Of a stretch of 64,000 nucleotides of DNA, positions 11,009 to 22,756 are shown piece after piece. Both the position numbers and the translations under genes were made by a program. Origin of the DNA: Cordilura impudica (taxonomy: Eukaryota > Arthropoda > Insecta > Diptera > Scathophagidae); NCBI GenBank assembly GCA_963682025.1, contig OY821517.1, positions 24,719,620-24,783,619 on the forward strand, written 5' to 3'. Position 1 is the first letter of the stretch. The number at the start of each line of letters is the position of its first letter. A model generated the notes under the pieces. That model was not told the DNA's origin and ran no database searches. It saw only the letters and a program-made list of their open reading frames with translations.

Positions 11009-11140
11009 CGGCCCCAGTACTGAGCCCTGTGGGACCCCAGGTGAAGTTTCGTATGAGTTCATTCCTACTTCTGTTTCATACAAAAGAGACCTGTGTAATA
11101 AAATAATCTGCTATAATTTTCCAAAAACAGTTTGGCACAA
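11009..11140 (-). pseudogene. LINE reverse-transcriptase scrap (R1/I-like)
   Basis: On the minus strand one frame reads RSLLYETEVGMNSYETSPG and then GVPQGSVLGPQ, the RT motif B region of non-LTR retrotransposons. The homology stops abruptly at about 11009. Only some 40 residues survive. The rest of 10643-11166 contains nothing I can name. Confidence 0.6.
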
Positions 11141-11166
11141 TTCCAAACCGTGTAATTAAATTAATT

Positions 11167-12090
11167 TCTTTCCGTCTGTCCGTCTGTCTGTTCGATTGTC
11201 TATGTGTCCTTGTAAACCATGAAATCAAACTAAAGTTTCCAAATATAAATACATTTTTATAAAATATATTTTATTATACCCACTAATTAGTGGTCCAAAA
11301 TTATACTCTGTAGGACCATTTTCAGTCATAGTCCGTATCTATCAAAAAACAAAACAAAAATCCCACTACATGGTTAGGATATAATAAATGGGTCTGATGT
11401 TTATAACTACCCAACTACCCATCTTTCATTATACCGATCGACTCAAAATCACTTTTTGAGTCAATTTAGTGATGTCCGTCCGTCCATCTGTCTGTGTGTC
11501 CATGTAAACCTTGTAATCAAACTACATGTCGCAAATATGAATATGTTTTGATGAATTTTTGTACATAGCCTTCTAGCGGCCGCAGGATTTGATTGAATTT
11601 GGTGAAAATCGGTTAATTTTCAGACATAGTCCCCATACAAGTGACCCCTATGAAATCGGCTTAAATTGCCATAATATCCTAATTATCATATATATCTCGG
11701 TCAAATTGGGTTTGTGTATGTTTATTTCATTGATTTATCAGTAGTCCAAAAATACACCCAATGGGATAATACTTAATCACAGCCCCATATTAAGCTAATT
11801 CCCGATCTTCAATTAAGTCTATAAGAAAAACAAAAAATAATGCACAAATTTTTCTCAAATTTGGTTTGCATATATTTTTGCAATTGGATCGGTCCATTTT
11901 TCGACCAAGTCCTCATATAAGTACAGCTTCCGATATTAACTTTTTCATGTCCGAAGGCAAAAAAAAATAACAACGCCACTCAAATTTGGTTTATGCCTAT
12001 TTGCAATATCTAATTAGTTGGATCTAAGAGATAGGGTCTCTAAACACATGGTATAGGGTTTCGTATAGTGAACCTAGACTATACGATTCG
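11167..12090 (+). repeat. Type-A fly repeats: one partial and one near-complete copy in tandem
   Basis: A partial unit (11167-11365) with CCGTCTGTCCGTCTGTCTG and CCTTGTAAACC... is followed by a longer one (11372-12090) with GATGTCCGTCCGTCCATCTG and the terminal GGTATAGGGTTTCGTATAG. The order of internal motifs is the same as in 1891-2672. Non-coding. Confidence 0.65.
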
Positions 12091-12097
12091 AGAAGAG

Positions 12098-14255
12098 TAA
12101 GTGGCTTTACTAAATATGCGATTATTCATTCCATCAAAGCACATTTCGGTTAAAACTAATCAAAAATCTTGGTTTAACCAGACTGGCAGTCAGATCCAGA
12201 GAGGAAGCATTCAGATATTGGCGTGCAATAAAAATTCCGTCACTAAACTACTATGCAGATAGGCGAGAAACGAATGTTCCAAAGCACTAAGGCGCGAAAA
12301 GTTTCTTTACGATCAGCGTTTTCATGCTAAAGTTCTTTCTGCTCCTTGGGACAGTAAGAGCTTTTGTCATTTGTTAAAAGAGTATAGAATAATGCTAATT
12401 CTGCTATCCCAACTCTTATAATGAATGACCAAATATTCACTGAACCGTTTTTGCCGGATAGCGATAAACCACTGTTCGAAATTGAAAGGTATATTGGACT
12501 ATGCCTAAAATATTTTTCGAGCACATGCAGTTAAAAATGATCTTTCGAATCTCAACGTAAATAAGTCTCCAGATGGTATACCAGCACTGGTGCTGAAACA
12601 GAGCCAGTCCATTGGCCAACCTTTTCAGCCTTTCGTATCGTGCGGGAGTCTTTCCCTCTTGCTGGAAGGATGCTAATGTCTAACCAATCCCTAAAAAGGG
12701 TGCGGCTAATAACCCCGAAAATTACCGTCCAATTGCAATCTGCAATACGCTTTTAAGGGTGATGGAGACCATGATCAATTTCCATCTTGTGAACTACCTA
12801 GAGGCCAACTCACTTCTTAATGATCGACAGTATGGCTTCCGTAGAAATCGGTCCACGGGAGACCTGTTAGCTCTTCTTTCTGTGCGATGGAGTCACAATT
12901 TTGACGAAAGTAAAGTGGTTGCCTTTATATATTTCCAAGACAATCGTCCGCATGTTGCACGGTGCTTTGATATCAAAGCTTATCGCATTTGGAGTCGATA
13001 TTGACTTCTCCCGATTCATATCGAATTTTCTCAGAGATCGCTCAATACGAGTTGTTACTGATGGGGTCTCATCCAATGAGTCTCAGCTTAATTCAGGGAT
13101 ACCCCAAGGTTCCGTTCTTTGTACTTCTCTTTTCCTTATCTTTCTGAACGATCTTCGTGGTCAAACTTTTAATTCTACGTACTCTTTTGCAGATGATAGC
13201 AACATTTGTCATTCATTTTCCTTTTATTGTAGGCCAAGCCTCTTGGAGGTTCGGGGCAAAAGGCTGACAATGAATGACGCACTCAATCAAGACCTGTTAA
13301 CAATCCCCGAGTGGGGTAAAGCGAATAGGGTTGATTTTAATGTGCTGAAGACTCAATGTTGTCTGTTGACCCATAGAGCCATGGATTCGGCAATGTCATC
13401 TGTATATATGGGTGATATAGGTATTGAGGAATCGGATGCACTTGATATTGTGGGCAAGATAATTCAATCCGATTTTCGTTAGAACGAGCATGTTTTTCAA
13501 GTCTCGAAATAAGCATTCAAGAGTCTCGGTTTTCTAAAACGGTGCAAAAATTTCTTCACTCCTTCTGATTTCCTTAAAATCTACACCTTTTACATCCGAC
13601 CGAAGTGGAATACAACTACCATATATAGGCAGGAGCTTCAAAGTCTATTTGGAGCTACTGGACCGTGTGCAAAGGAGGGCGTTGGCACTGATCAATGACA
13701 GTGGGGTATCCAACTCTACTGACTAATTGGAACATCGTCGGAATGTGGGTTGTGTAGCACTATTCTATAGATACCAACATGGGAAATGTTCTTCTGAGAA
13801 TAGCGACCTTATTCCAAGTGCCCTAGTTTCAGTTCGGTCTACCTGCTTCTCTTGTAGATCACATCAGTTTGTAGTCTATTGTCAAGTTGATCGCCCAACG
13901 CATTACAGAAAAAATTCATTTATCAGTTAAACTAGGCGTATATGAAATAAACTCCCAGAACAGATCTTTCCTGACAGTTATAATCTAATAAAATTTAAGT
14001 CAAATGTCCACAAACACTACTCCCTCTTTCCTCCTTCCCATAACATATTTTCCTGAGAGCAAGACAATGCACTGCTTATGTAGGGGGCATCCCTTAAGTG
14101 TTGGTCAATAATTAAGAAAAAAAAAATAACATCAGATATGAACTTTTTCATATCTGCACCACACAAATAAATAGCAATACCACTATATGTTGGTGTATAT
14201 CCAGTTATTGTATGAAACATATGGTATAGAGTATCGTCTTTTCTAACTTGTTTCA
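12098..14255 (+). repeat. Type-A fly repeat split by a LINE
   Basis: The short left piece GTAAGTGGCTTTACTAAATATG (12105-12126, quoted in part here) and the right piece starting ATAACATCAGATATGAAC at about 14127 are neighbours in the intact repeat at 2440-2530. Between them lies a degenerate LINE, so the LINE inserted into this repeat. Right-hand motifs continue to the GGTATAGAGTATCGTC end near 14235. Confidence 0.55.
12130..14035 (+). pseudogene. Degenerate CR1/Jockey-group LINE reverse transcriptase
   Basis: Successive blocks in changing frames give the post-endonuclease and RT regions: FLYDQRFHAKVLSAPWDSKSF (about 12303, in part), PTLIMNDQIFTEPFLPDSD (about 12410), NVNKSPDGIPALVLKQS (about 12555), QYGFRRNRSTGDLLAL (about 12830), SGIPQGSVLCTSLFLIFLND (about 13090), TYSFADDSNICHS (about 13175; YADD-type motif as FADD) and a C-terminal KSNVHKHYSLFPPSHN near 14000. 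The longest open piece is 12901-13482. Many stops and shifts show an old, inactive copy, 5'-truncated near 12130. Confidence 0.7.
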
Positions 14256-15613
14256 CAATAAAGTAAGTGTTTGCCTTTTCATTGCCAAGATATCTAAAAA
14301 AAAAATAATACATTCGCAAGAAAAATATATATGTATACACATATATATTCCATTATTGTCATTGCAAAGAGGAAAAAAAAGAAAAAAAAGAAAATGTTAA
14401 AATAACAATCTTGTTGAAAGTAAGAGAAACAAATGACTAAATCAAATAAATACAGAATATTTACATACATACATATATCAATCTTAGAATGAAACACATG
14501 CTACTCCCCCAAACAAGTGTGATTTGTGCAGACATTTGAGCCGTAAGAAATGAATATGAAAACATTGCTAAGAGCATATTCATATTCGTGATATTGAGGC
14601 TAAATACAAAATAAAAGAAAAACTCGAACCCGATGTAAATTTTTACCAATAAATCCCAAGTTCAAGGTTTTTAAATTAAATATTATAAAAGTTCAAGAAC
14701 AAATTTGTTCGACTGGCTGGTGTATGTTTACACGAACGAGTATTTTTAATTACAAATTTTGGGTTCAGTTTATTTTCCACATATTTATTTCATTCGCCAG
14801 CTGTTACATTGACTTCAATTCAGTGTTTAAAATGATTTCAGTTAGTCAGTCAGTTTATAAAGTTCCATTAATTATGAAAAAACAAACATGTGTTTGTTAT
14901 TTATAAAAATTTATTATTTTTATTTTATTTTCATAATTTTAAGTTTATCACACTTGTATGCGTTTATGAGGTTTTTGGTAAATTCGTTTGCTTTGGATTT
15001 CATTACATAAAGTGTTCATTGTTAGCGAGTTGTTTTGTTGTAAGATAAATCGTCGCATAAGTACTAATTAAATGTAATAGCTAAGCAAGAATGGCAACTT
15101 CCTTTTAACTTGAAATTTTTTTTAGTAGAACTATTCATTTAATTAAAACCCAAGAAAACAGTTGAGTTTTTAATAAATGATTTCTGTGAACTATTAAAAA
15201 AATATGTCGGTCTAAACAATTCCACAGTTGGGCAGCCCCATAAGAAAACTTGGTACTAGCTAAACTAATGGTTTTTTTTTTTTCAATTTTAAAATTTTTA
15301 AAAGTTTAAATTTATCAAATAATTCTGTGTTAATGGCGGAGTTAGAAGTTAATTAAATGTTTTTACTTAAAAAAACATTAGCATATTTTTTCAAAATTGA
15401 TTTATATTCCACAAGACAGGTTATGAAGCAGCTATATCGGGTCGAGTCACCAACCCTTATCGGTAAACAAAAGCAGTAGATAGTTTGGGTAAAAATTAAT
15501 TTCATATACATTTGGTAAAACCAAACTAATGAGAATCCAAGCAAAGATTATAGTACTCATGTTTTTTTTTTAACATAATAAATTAAAATATTAATAAAGA
15601 TTTATTAAAGGAA
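14256..15613. other. AT-rich stretch, no gene seen
   Basis: Contains poly-A/T tracts and TATATATA/ACATACATACAT microsatellite-like bits at about 14320-14350 and 14462-14480. Short open stretches on the minus strand (14017-14649) are Phe/Tyr/Ile-rich shadows of A-rich DNA and lack family resemblance. Confidence 0.45.
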
Positions 15614-16270
15614 ACAAGTAAGATAATTATAGTCGATCTAGGCCGACTATGGGATACCCTATATCATGTTCTTAGACAAACGATCTTATGTCCTACTAAT
15701 TACATATCAAAAAGAAGCATAGACCAAATTTGAGTGGCAGTGTTACTCTTTTTTTTTTGACTGCAAAAATGAAAAAGTTTATATCGGATGCTATATTTAT
15801 ATGGGGACTAGATATTTTGTAAAGACATTTTTGGTTTTTCAAAACGATCTTCCCAATTTTTTTTATGTATTTAAATGAAAATCGGGAAGTTACATTAAAT
15901 GGGGGCTATGACCAAGAATTGTTCTACAGAGTTTATTTTTGGACTACCAATTAATGGGTACAACAAACAGAAACCAATAAATTTCAACTAGGATCTATAA
16001 GATTATTGGGGTCTTATAGTAATTTAGGTCGATCTGATAGCGGACGTTTGTATCGAGACTAGGTCTGAACATAAACAGATTTTCACAAATATCAATAAAA
16101 TTTGTTCTATGGCCGATTAAGGCTTATATATAAAATTTCATCAAAATATATATGAATACACAAACAATAGAAGGATGGACAGACGGACGGACGTCGCTAA
16201 ATCCACGCAGAAAGTGATTCGGGACTTACAAACATCAGCATAAATTCATACCCTGACCGCATCGTGAGCT
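15614..16270 (-). repeat. Type-A fly repeat, reverse copy
   Basis: Begins with ACAAGTAAGATAATTATAG followed by TCGATCTAGGCCGAC, and runs in reverse through the complement of the GTCCGTCCGTC block (GGACAGACGGACGGACG at about 16176-16192). Motif order is the reverse of 1891-2672. Non-coding. Confidence 0.65.
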
Positions 16271-16318
16271 TGATAATTTCTAACTCAATCTATAAAATGA
16301 TAAAGATTGAAAATACGG

Positions 16319-16866
16319 TTTTTTTAAACTCTTTCTTTTAACTCATACTCTCTGTCTGTCTGTCTGTCTGCCATGGGTGGACCCCATTCCCCTTATCCAA
16401 TTGATCTGAAACTTGGCCCATAGTCTTGTCGTGACTACAGATTAATTTTGGGGTAGTCACGCATAGTCATGCGTGGTCACGCACAGTCACGAAGTGACCT
16501 AAATGTGATTTTCCCTCATCCGATCGATTTCAAACTTAGTCCATACACTTGCTGTGAAAAAAGATTAACTTTGACTTAGTCACACAAAGTCACGCATGGT
16601 CACGCACTCTCACGGAGTGATGACATTTAGTCATTTACCCTCATCCGACTGATCTGAAACTAGGTCGATATACTTGCTGTAAAGAAAGATCAACTTCGAC
16701 ATAGTCACGCGCAGTCACGGAGTGACTTAAAACCCATTTTCCTTTATCCGATCGATCTAAAAATTGGTCGATAGACTTGCTGTGAAAAAAATATTAAAAG
16801 ATCACGCACAGTCACGGAGATATTCGGAACTCATATGCATAAGAAAAGAAAGAGTTTTAATAAAAA
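16319..16866 (-). mobile_element. MITE family M2, copy 2 (complete, reverse)
   Basis: The left end has TTTAAACTCTTTCTTTTAAC and CTCTGTCTGTCTGTCTGTC; the right end is AAAGAAAGAGTTTTAATAAAAA (quoted in part) ending at 16866. Inside are four diverged units built around GTCACGCACAGTCACG and CCTCATCCGATCGAT. This is the longest of the M2 copies. Non-coding. Confidence 0.65.
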
Positions 16867-17309
16867 CTTTTTTTTTTTATGGGTTAGATTATTTTATACT
16901 TGTAAAAGAGAAAATAATAATTTTATTCTGTTTTGTTTATAATTATAGTCTATCGCAAAAAGTCCCTCCTTAGATGGTATTCCTATTCATTATGTTAGAC
17001 ATTGCTTTTGCAGTTTTATTGAGTACTCTGTATTTTAAGAGTTTTGGATCAATACCGTAGAATTTTGAAACATACGAAAGGAATTTTTATTTTAATGTTT
17101 AATAATGTTTTAGAATATTTATTTATTATTTATTTATTTTGTTTTTTTTTTTAATTTTATTTATTTTGTTTTTTTTTTATTTTTATTTATTTATTTTTTT
17201 AAATTAAAAATTCGTTTTTTATAATTTTATCATTGTCACCTGATTTTAAAAATGTTGCTTCCAATACTTAGAATGGTCCTTAAGGATGGACATATGCTAT
17301 AATTTTTTT
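16867..17309. other. AT-rich spacer with T-rich microsatellite
   Basis: 17104-17220 is a degenerate TTTATTTATTTTGTTTTTT tract. No coding or structured element was recognised. Confidence 0.5.
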
Positions 17310-18941
17310 TTATATTTTTAGTGGGCGTGGCACCACCCATATAGTGTGAACTTCTGATGACATATATATTGAGTACTATGACAGAGCCAAAAATGGGCGT
17401 TATTGGATTAGTGGGCGTAGCACTTCCCTTAAGAAGTAATAATTCAATATTATATATTACGCGCAAAAAGCTCTCTCTGTAGCTTTGCAAATTTGTCTGA
17501 GGTCATCTATTACACTGTACAACAAAATCAAATTTTTTCCAAAATTTCGAGGTACGGCCTATAAATTTTGATAGAGAAGACAAAAAAAAAGACATCGACG
17601 TTTTGAAAGTTTACATCTGAATTTCATTTAAGGGGGGTAAAAGTTTCCCAGCTCTGGAAAAGGGAAGCTTAGCTCTCTTTCGTTGTGTCTTATTTCTGAC
17701 TTTCTGGTTGAATTTTCCGTTTTGGTGTATTCAGGGACTTATAGTAAAATTTCACAGCGAATATTTTTGAGGAACATTTTAGCCCCTTAAATCCCTGTTT
17801 TAATTGTATTTTTTGCTCTTTTAAGAATGTGACAGAGCTGTGAAACTTTAACCAACCTCAAATGAAATTCAGATGTAAACTTTCAAAATGCCGATACACG
17901 TGTCTTTTTTTTGTCTCCTCTATCAAAATTCATAGGCCGGACCTTGTAATTTTTTTTTTTTTTGTGTTGTACAGTGTTATTAATGTGGGTAGTCGACAAA
18001 AAATGGGCAGTATCGGACCAATGAGAGTAGCACCTGCCATACAAAGTAAACATAAAATGTCATATAAAAAATGGGCATTATCGCAGCAAGGGGCGTGGCA
18101 CCGCCCAAAACAAAGTAAATATATAATATCATATAACTGGTGTACTATACAAGGAAAAGCCTTGAAACTTTGTACGAGTCCATGAGATATTAATGTGAGT
18201 ACTTCAACAAAAAGTGAGCCGGATGTTATTATTGGGCGTGGTACCTCCCATACAAAGCCAACAATAAATGTCATATATAGGGAATACTATAATAGTGAAA
18301 GCTTCGGGACTTTGCGTGAGCCCATAAGCTATTCATGTGATTAATTGAAAAAAATGGGCGTTATATGAGCAGTGGGCGTGACATCGCCCATAAAAAATAT
18401 ATAAAGTACTATGAAAGCGAAAATAATGAAACCTTTTTGCATTTATTATAAATGTGAATAATAGTGGAAAATACGGACGGTATCGCCAAATTCAAAAATC
18501 GACAGAATCACAAATCGACTAAAATGAAAATCGCGAAAAACGGAAATCCCAAAAATAATAATGTTCAGAATCAAAAATGGACGAAATCAAAAATCGTTAA
18601 AATCAAAAAGCACTAAGAACAAAAATCGCTAAAATGAAAAATTGTCAAAAAATATTCTAAATTCAAGGCCCATCGTTACGTGTTGCCAGATTTAATTTGG
18701 AAAGTCCATGTGCCTCTCATGGGCAGATACATGTAGCTTGCGCCTGAGTAGGAACGCCGAAAAATTATAATTGTTACACGGAGTGAATAAACATAAAAAA
18801 ATTGTATATCAGCAAGCATTGAAAGAAAAATATTAATAAATAAAATAAAATATTTTAATTGCACAATACAAACTTCGTAGGAAAGTAAAACCTGTCAATA
18901 AGTCTCGGTAAGTCGTAGCGAAGCGCGACAGGGCATACTAG
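17310..18941 (+). mobile_element. Helitron-like element, family H2, with GGGCGTGGCACC units
   Basis: The 3' end reads GTCG-TAGCGAAGCG-CGAC (18911-18928, weak hairpin), AGGGCATA, then CTAG (18938-18941) before a T. The interior has diverged units around GTGGGCGTGGCACC..CCCATA at about 17322, 17411, 18093, 18235 and 18371, spaced 90-145 bp, and an AT-rich AAAATCGCTAAAAT-type tandem segment (18480-18650). A clean MITE sits inside (17513-17976). The 5' end is not resolved; 17310 is simply the first unit. The sibling copy at 44601-45227 has both ends. Confidence 0.5.
17513..17976. mobile_element. MITE with CACTGTACAACA ends and TTA duplication
   Basis: The left end CACTGTACAACA starts at 17513 and the right end TGTTGTACAGTG stops at 17976. 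The arms are inverted over about 145 bp (for example GTTTACATCTGAATTTCAT against ATGAAATTCAGATGTAAAC). TTA flanks both sides (17510-17512, 17977-17979). The flanks rejoin into an uninterrupted H2 unit (..CATCTATTA + TTAATGTGGGTAG). Non-coding, 464 bp. It shares CACTG ends and TTA with 6779-9084. Confidence 0.75.
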
Positions 18942-19004
18942 TATTTCATAAACTTTAACAAACATTTCATTCGATTTTTTGCCGCTCGTAATACTTTTAG
19001 AGTC

Positions 19005-19210
19005 GAGTAGTAGAAGGTTGGAAACTTCTTCGTGTCAGCCGTTGGTTTGCAAGATTTTTATCAATATATGCTTTTACATTATGATGTAAGTGTGGAAGTG
19101 CTCTGACCTGTTGGAACTACAATTCGCTGTCTTCTCTAATGACCTTTGGAATCGCGGTAAAACGAAATTATTGCACAAATCGACGAATCTTTGACAATCC
19201 CATATTTAAA
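19005..19210 (-). pseudogene. Scrap of a Tc1/mariner-superfamily transposase
   Basis: On the minus strand a frame reads IPKVIREDSEL then FQQVRALPHLHHNVKAYIDK and NLANQRLTRRS. This aligns by eye with the FQQDGAPPHYH...YLD..LPNRWIGRRG segment that carries the second catalytic Asp; that Asp is Val here. Nothing else of the protein is intact. Confidence 0.5.
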
Positions 19211-19384
19211 ATAGCCCAAAATATTCAGTGCTGAAAATCATGTCTGGTACCCATGTACGATCTATATCGATTTCATTCAATTTAAGTCTAAAAATTCGTT
19301 TTTTATATTTGTTCATTCAAGGAGTAAAAAAACGAGTTTTTTTTTTTACTTAAATTGAATGAAATTGAATATGGGTATTTGTAT

Positions 19385-19743
19385 TTGTATTTATTTATTC
19401 AATTTGATTATCCATTACAACAGGACACAGTATCTCATATATTAAAGTAATTGAATTAGATAAGTTATTCGTTATATCTAACATCAGTAGCTCTTAATCT
19501 AAATTTAAAATATTACAAATTACAGTTGAAAAACGTTAAAAAATCAAATAAAATCAATTAAAGTATTGATAAAGTAATTTTCTAAGCCCTATTGCATAAC
19601 ATTAGGAAGTTGGTTCCAGAGACGAATAGTTAGAATGAAAAATTGCATGAGAGGCATGGTCCCGGTATTTAAATTGAATTATTCGATTTCCTCTTGCGAA
19701 CCTTAATCGTTCAAAAAGATATTTTGGAGCCTTTGGATTTAAT
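19385..19743 (-). pseudogene. 3' end of the LINE that is split by the transposon at 19748-22752
   Basis: On the minus strand, from 19743 downward, a frame reads NPKAPKYLFERLRFARGN followed by RIIQFKYRDHAS and a LWNQLPN-like end, the C-terminal signature of CR1/Jockey-group pol proteins. The sequence then runs into a 3' UTR with an ATAAATACAAATACAAATAC-type tail near 19375-19400. It continues the protein broken off at 22757. Confidence 0.65.
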
Positions 19744-20267
19744 ATAGGGGTTAAACCATCTGAACTCAACTTAAAATATGGCTGTTTTTTACATCACTTT
19801 TTCCAAATTGGCTGAATTTTGGCAGGATTAAAGTGTATCCGAGAAATAAGAAAAATCCTAAATTTAAGTTCACTGACGCATCTGGATCCGGAAATATGAG
19901 GTCTTGAATATCGGGAAAAACTATAAAAATGTACAAAGTTGTACTTACTTAATTATCATTTTCTTGATTAATATTATAGTGACGCAACTTATCAAGGTCG
20001 CATTTGAAAGGTTAATAAATTACCTTTAATTTGATATACAACATGATTTTTTTTTTTTTTGGAAAGGTCAAAGGTCACATTTCTTGACCTATAATTCGGG
20101 AGGCTATAGCTGTAAAAACGACAATTTTAAAAATCTGAAAAAAATATATGTTTAAGATTGGTTCCTTCCCTAAAGTTCCAAAAAATTTCAGACTGGGAGT
20201 ATGCTTGGATCCAGAAATATTTATCATAGAGTAAAGGTAGATATTTAACAAGTGAATTATTATTATT

Positions 20268-20475
20268 ATGAATGCTGTTGTTGTTGGCGTTGTTGGCGTT
20301 GTTGACATTATTATGATGAATGCTGTTGTTGTTGTTGTTGTTGTTGGCGTTGTTGACATTATTATGATGAATGCTGTTGTTGTTGTTGTTGACATTATTA
20401 TGATGAATGCTGTTATTGTTGTTGTGTTGTTGTTGTTGTTGACATTATTATGATGAATGCTGTTGTTGTTGTTTA
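20268..20475. repeat. GTTGTTG / GACATTATTATGATGAATGC minisatellite
   Basis: Four to five units of a variable GTT run plus GACATTATTATGATGAATGCT. On the minus strand it is open and would read Asn/Thr runs separated by AFIIIMS, just beyond the last conserved block of the transposon gene. It is probably a replication-slippage expansion in the gene's 3' end or UTR. Confidence 0.75.
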
Positions 20476-22067
20476 GTTTTATTATAAATGTTTTCAATTA
20501 CAAATTTGCTATCAGCGGAATAAATTTTAGCTTGTAATTGTGTTTTTGGAATTGTACGTAATCCTATAAATCTATCAGTTAGCAATTTCTCTTCTTCTTC
20601 ATAATCGTTTTCCGCTAAATATGCAAAGTTGCAGTTCTGAAGAGTTTGCTGACACCAATTATACAAGTGGAGAGGAGTAGTTATCTGATCTTCGAATGGA
20701 CGTTGCAAGCTGGCTCTTCGTGCTTCACGCTTTACCGTTCCCCCAAGACCATCACTAGGTCCTTTGCCGGGACTGGTAGCAAAGAAATGCCACTCAGCGG
20801 AACAATTAAAATCTTCGCTATGATGGCATAAATTGCCAAAGTTTTTTTTTATTTTTAAATTGAGCGGAAGAACTGTCCGAAAAATAAAAAATTTTCTTTG
20901 GTATTTTCAAAAACTTGTTTTTTAAAAACTCATTTAGGTGGCGATGAAATAAATGAACTGCTATGGTATTATGTATTAGACAGTCTGATATTATTATAAA
21001 ATTTGTAGTTTCTAATTTTCCATTTGATTTGTAATAAATTGCTATGGGGTATAGTGTGGCCTGGCTATTATTCCATAAAAAGCCTTGCACAGAATCCTGA
21101 ACCACAAAAGTTGCATTTTCGGAGAAGTCGCAAATTACTAAATACTCATTTTACAAACACATACATTATGGCTTCCTGACGCATCTGCTAGAACCACATT
21201 TTTTGGCCGAAGTTCACAAAATTTAGAAATTCCAATAGTTATCCCTTCATGTTTTTCTTTAAATAAAGCATAAACTTCTCGAAGATTTCCGAGTAAAAGT
21301 CTTTTAATTTTTTTTACTTTTACACCATTTTCTGTTATTGACACGTAGTCTTTACATCCTGGTAGACATCTGCTGACATCATCAGTTTCATAAAAGATTT
21401 TCACCACATCAACAATTTCTAATGGCAATCGTTTTCCAAGTTATGGATTCGGTGTACTCAATACGCCTTCTGTCTCAACCAAGTTTTTTACCTTTCGTGC
21501 CATGAAATTTGTTATTTGAAATTCCTCCTCCATTCTTTTCAATGTCCAGCTTTTAGGTAAAATAGTTAAAAGTTGAATTTTATCACTGTTTTTAGTTATT
21601 GATTTAAACTTTTCTTTTAGTTGTTCGATTATTTCCGATTCTGGGCATACGTGAGAGGTTGAAGGTGTTGAATTTGGGAAAATGTTGGTTTTAATTGATG
21701 TTGTTATTTTTTCTAACTTTCTAGTTGTATACCCTTTTAATGGAATTTTTCTCGAACATATTGGAGATTCTTGTAAATATGTTAAACTTTCGTTTAACTT
21801 AGAAATTCGAACATCTCCCGAAACTGATGCTTCACTTTCCGAGTCTGAAGTCTCGTTTTCTGGGTCGTTCATAGATTGAATATTATTGTTTACACTTCCT
21901 TTTAATTTATAAAGTTCTCTTCTGCATATATCACATATTTTATTTGATATTGAAATGTTATTACTAATTCCAGTCATCCATTGCTGAACTTTTCGAAGTC
22001 CTCTTGCATTCCGGACATGAGCAACTTTTTTAAATGGATTACAACAATATATTGTATTAAATGACAT
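20450..22067 (-). pseudogene. Decayed transposase-like gene, SDG..Q(Y/F)KN group, lineage 2
   Basis: From the ATG at 22067: a Cys-rich N-terminus (YCCNPFKKVAHVR, KICDICRRELYKLKG), an acidic linker, PICSRKIPLKGYTTRKLEKI, QLLTILPKSWTLKRMEEEF and KNLVETEGVLSTPNP, then a TAA at 21438-21440. The same frame continues LPLEIVDVVKIFYETDDVS...CELRPKNVVLADASGSHNVC to 21138. About 170 residues that are usual in the family, including the first candidate Asp block, are missing. It resumes FVVQDSVQGFLWNNSQATL (21105) and FYFSDSSSAQFKNK, changes frame in an A9 run (20842-20850 on the plus strand), then AEWHFFATSPGKGPSDGLGG, TVKREARRASLQRPFEDQ and a C-terminus ending in the minisatellite. The SDSSS Asp and PSDGLGG Asp are candidate catalytic residues. 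This family is known to me only as uncharacterised cnidarian and arthropod proteins. Confidence 0.75.
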
Positions 22068-22756
22068 ATTGTTTACAGAGGCAAAAAACAATCACTTTGA
22101 ACACTTTTGGTTTTATTTAAAAATATTGATTTTATAGCAACACATGTGGTTTTTTAAAGCAACGTGCTTAGAATGGTTTTTTTTCGTGGTACAGAGCTAA
22201 AGAACCAGAAACAAATAGCGGCGTGCGTGCATAGCCCGCCGACGCTCACGAGCACAACCAACCACATTCATAAACAGTAACAGTAACATCACCGACTTTT
22301 TAAATATCTACCTTTACTCTATGATAAATATTTCTGGATCCAAGCATACCCCCAGTCTGAAATTTTTTGGAACTTTAGGGAAGGAACCAATCTTAAACAT
22401 ATATTTTTTTCAGATTTTTAAAATTGTCGTTTTTACAGCTATAGCCTCCCGAATTATAGGTCAAGAGATGTGACCTTGGACCTTTCCAAAAAAAAACAAG
22501 TTGTATATCAAATTAAAGGTAATTAATTAACCTTTCAAATGCAAGCTTGATGAGTTGCGTAACTATAATGCTTTTGTAAATTTTGACCTTTTTTTACGAT
22601 TTTCAAGACCACATATTTCCGGATACAAGAGTGCCAGTGCCCTCAAACTTTGCACTTATTTTAGCTCTGTAATAATCTGTCTTCCTACGAAAAATCATAC
22701 AATTTGGAGAAGGTAGTGTACACCCATTGGTTGATTTGACATGGAATTACCCATAG

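Larger units (their letters stand above)
19748..22752 (-). mobile_element. 3.0-kb DNA transposon with ~500-bp inverted ends and ATAG duplication
   Basis: About 210 bp next to the interior (20030-20253 against 22300-22510) are nearly identical inverted copies, sharing blocks such as GGATCCAAGCATAC, TTCCAAAAAATTTCAGACTG and GCTATAGCCTCCCGAAT-type sequence. Weaker inverted similarity continues outward to the termini GGGTTAAACCATCTGAAC (19748) and, read inward, GGGTAATTCCATGTCAAATC (22752). ATAG occurs on both flanks (19744-19747, 22753-22756). Both flanks are halves of one LINE. The interior carries a decayed gene on the minus strand. A 4-bp duplication and this protein type make the Sola group a candidate to test; I do not assert it. 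Confidence 0.75.
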
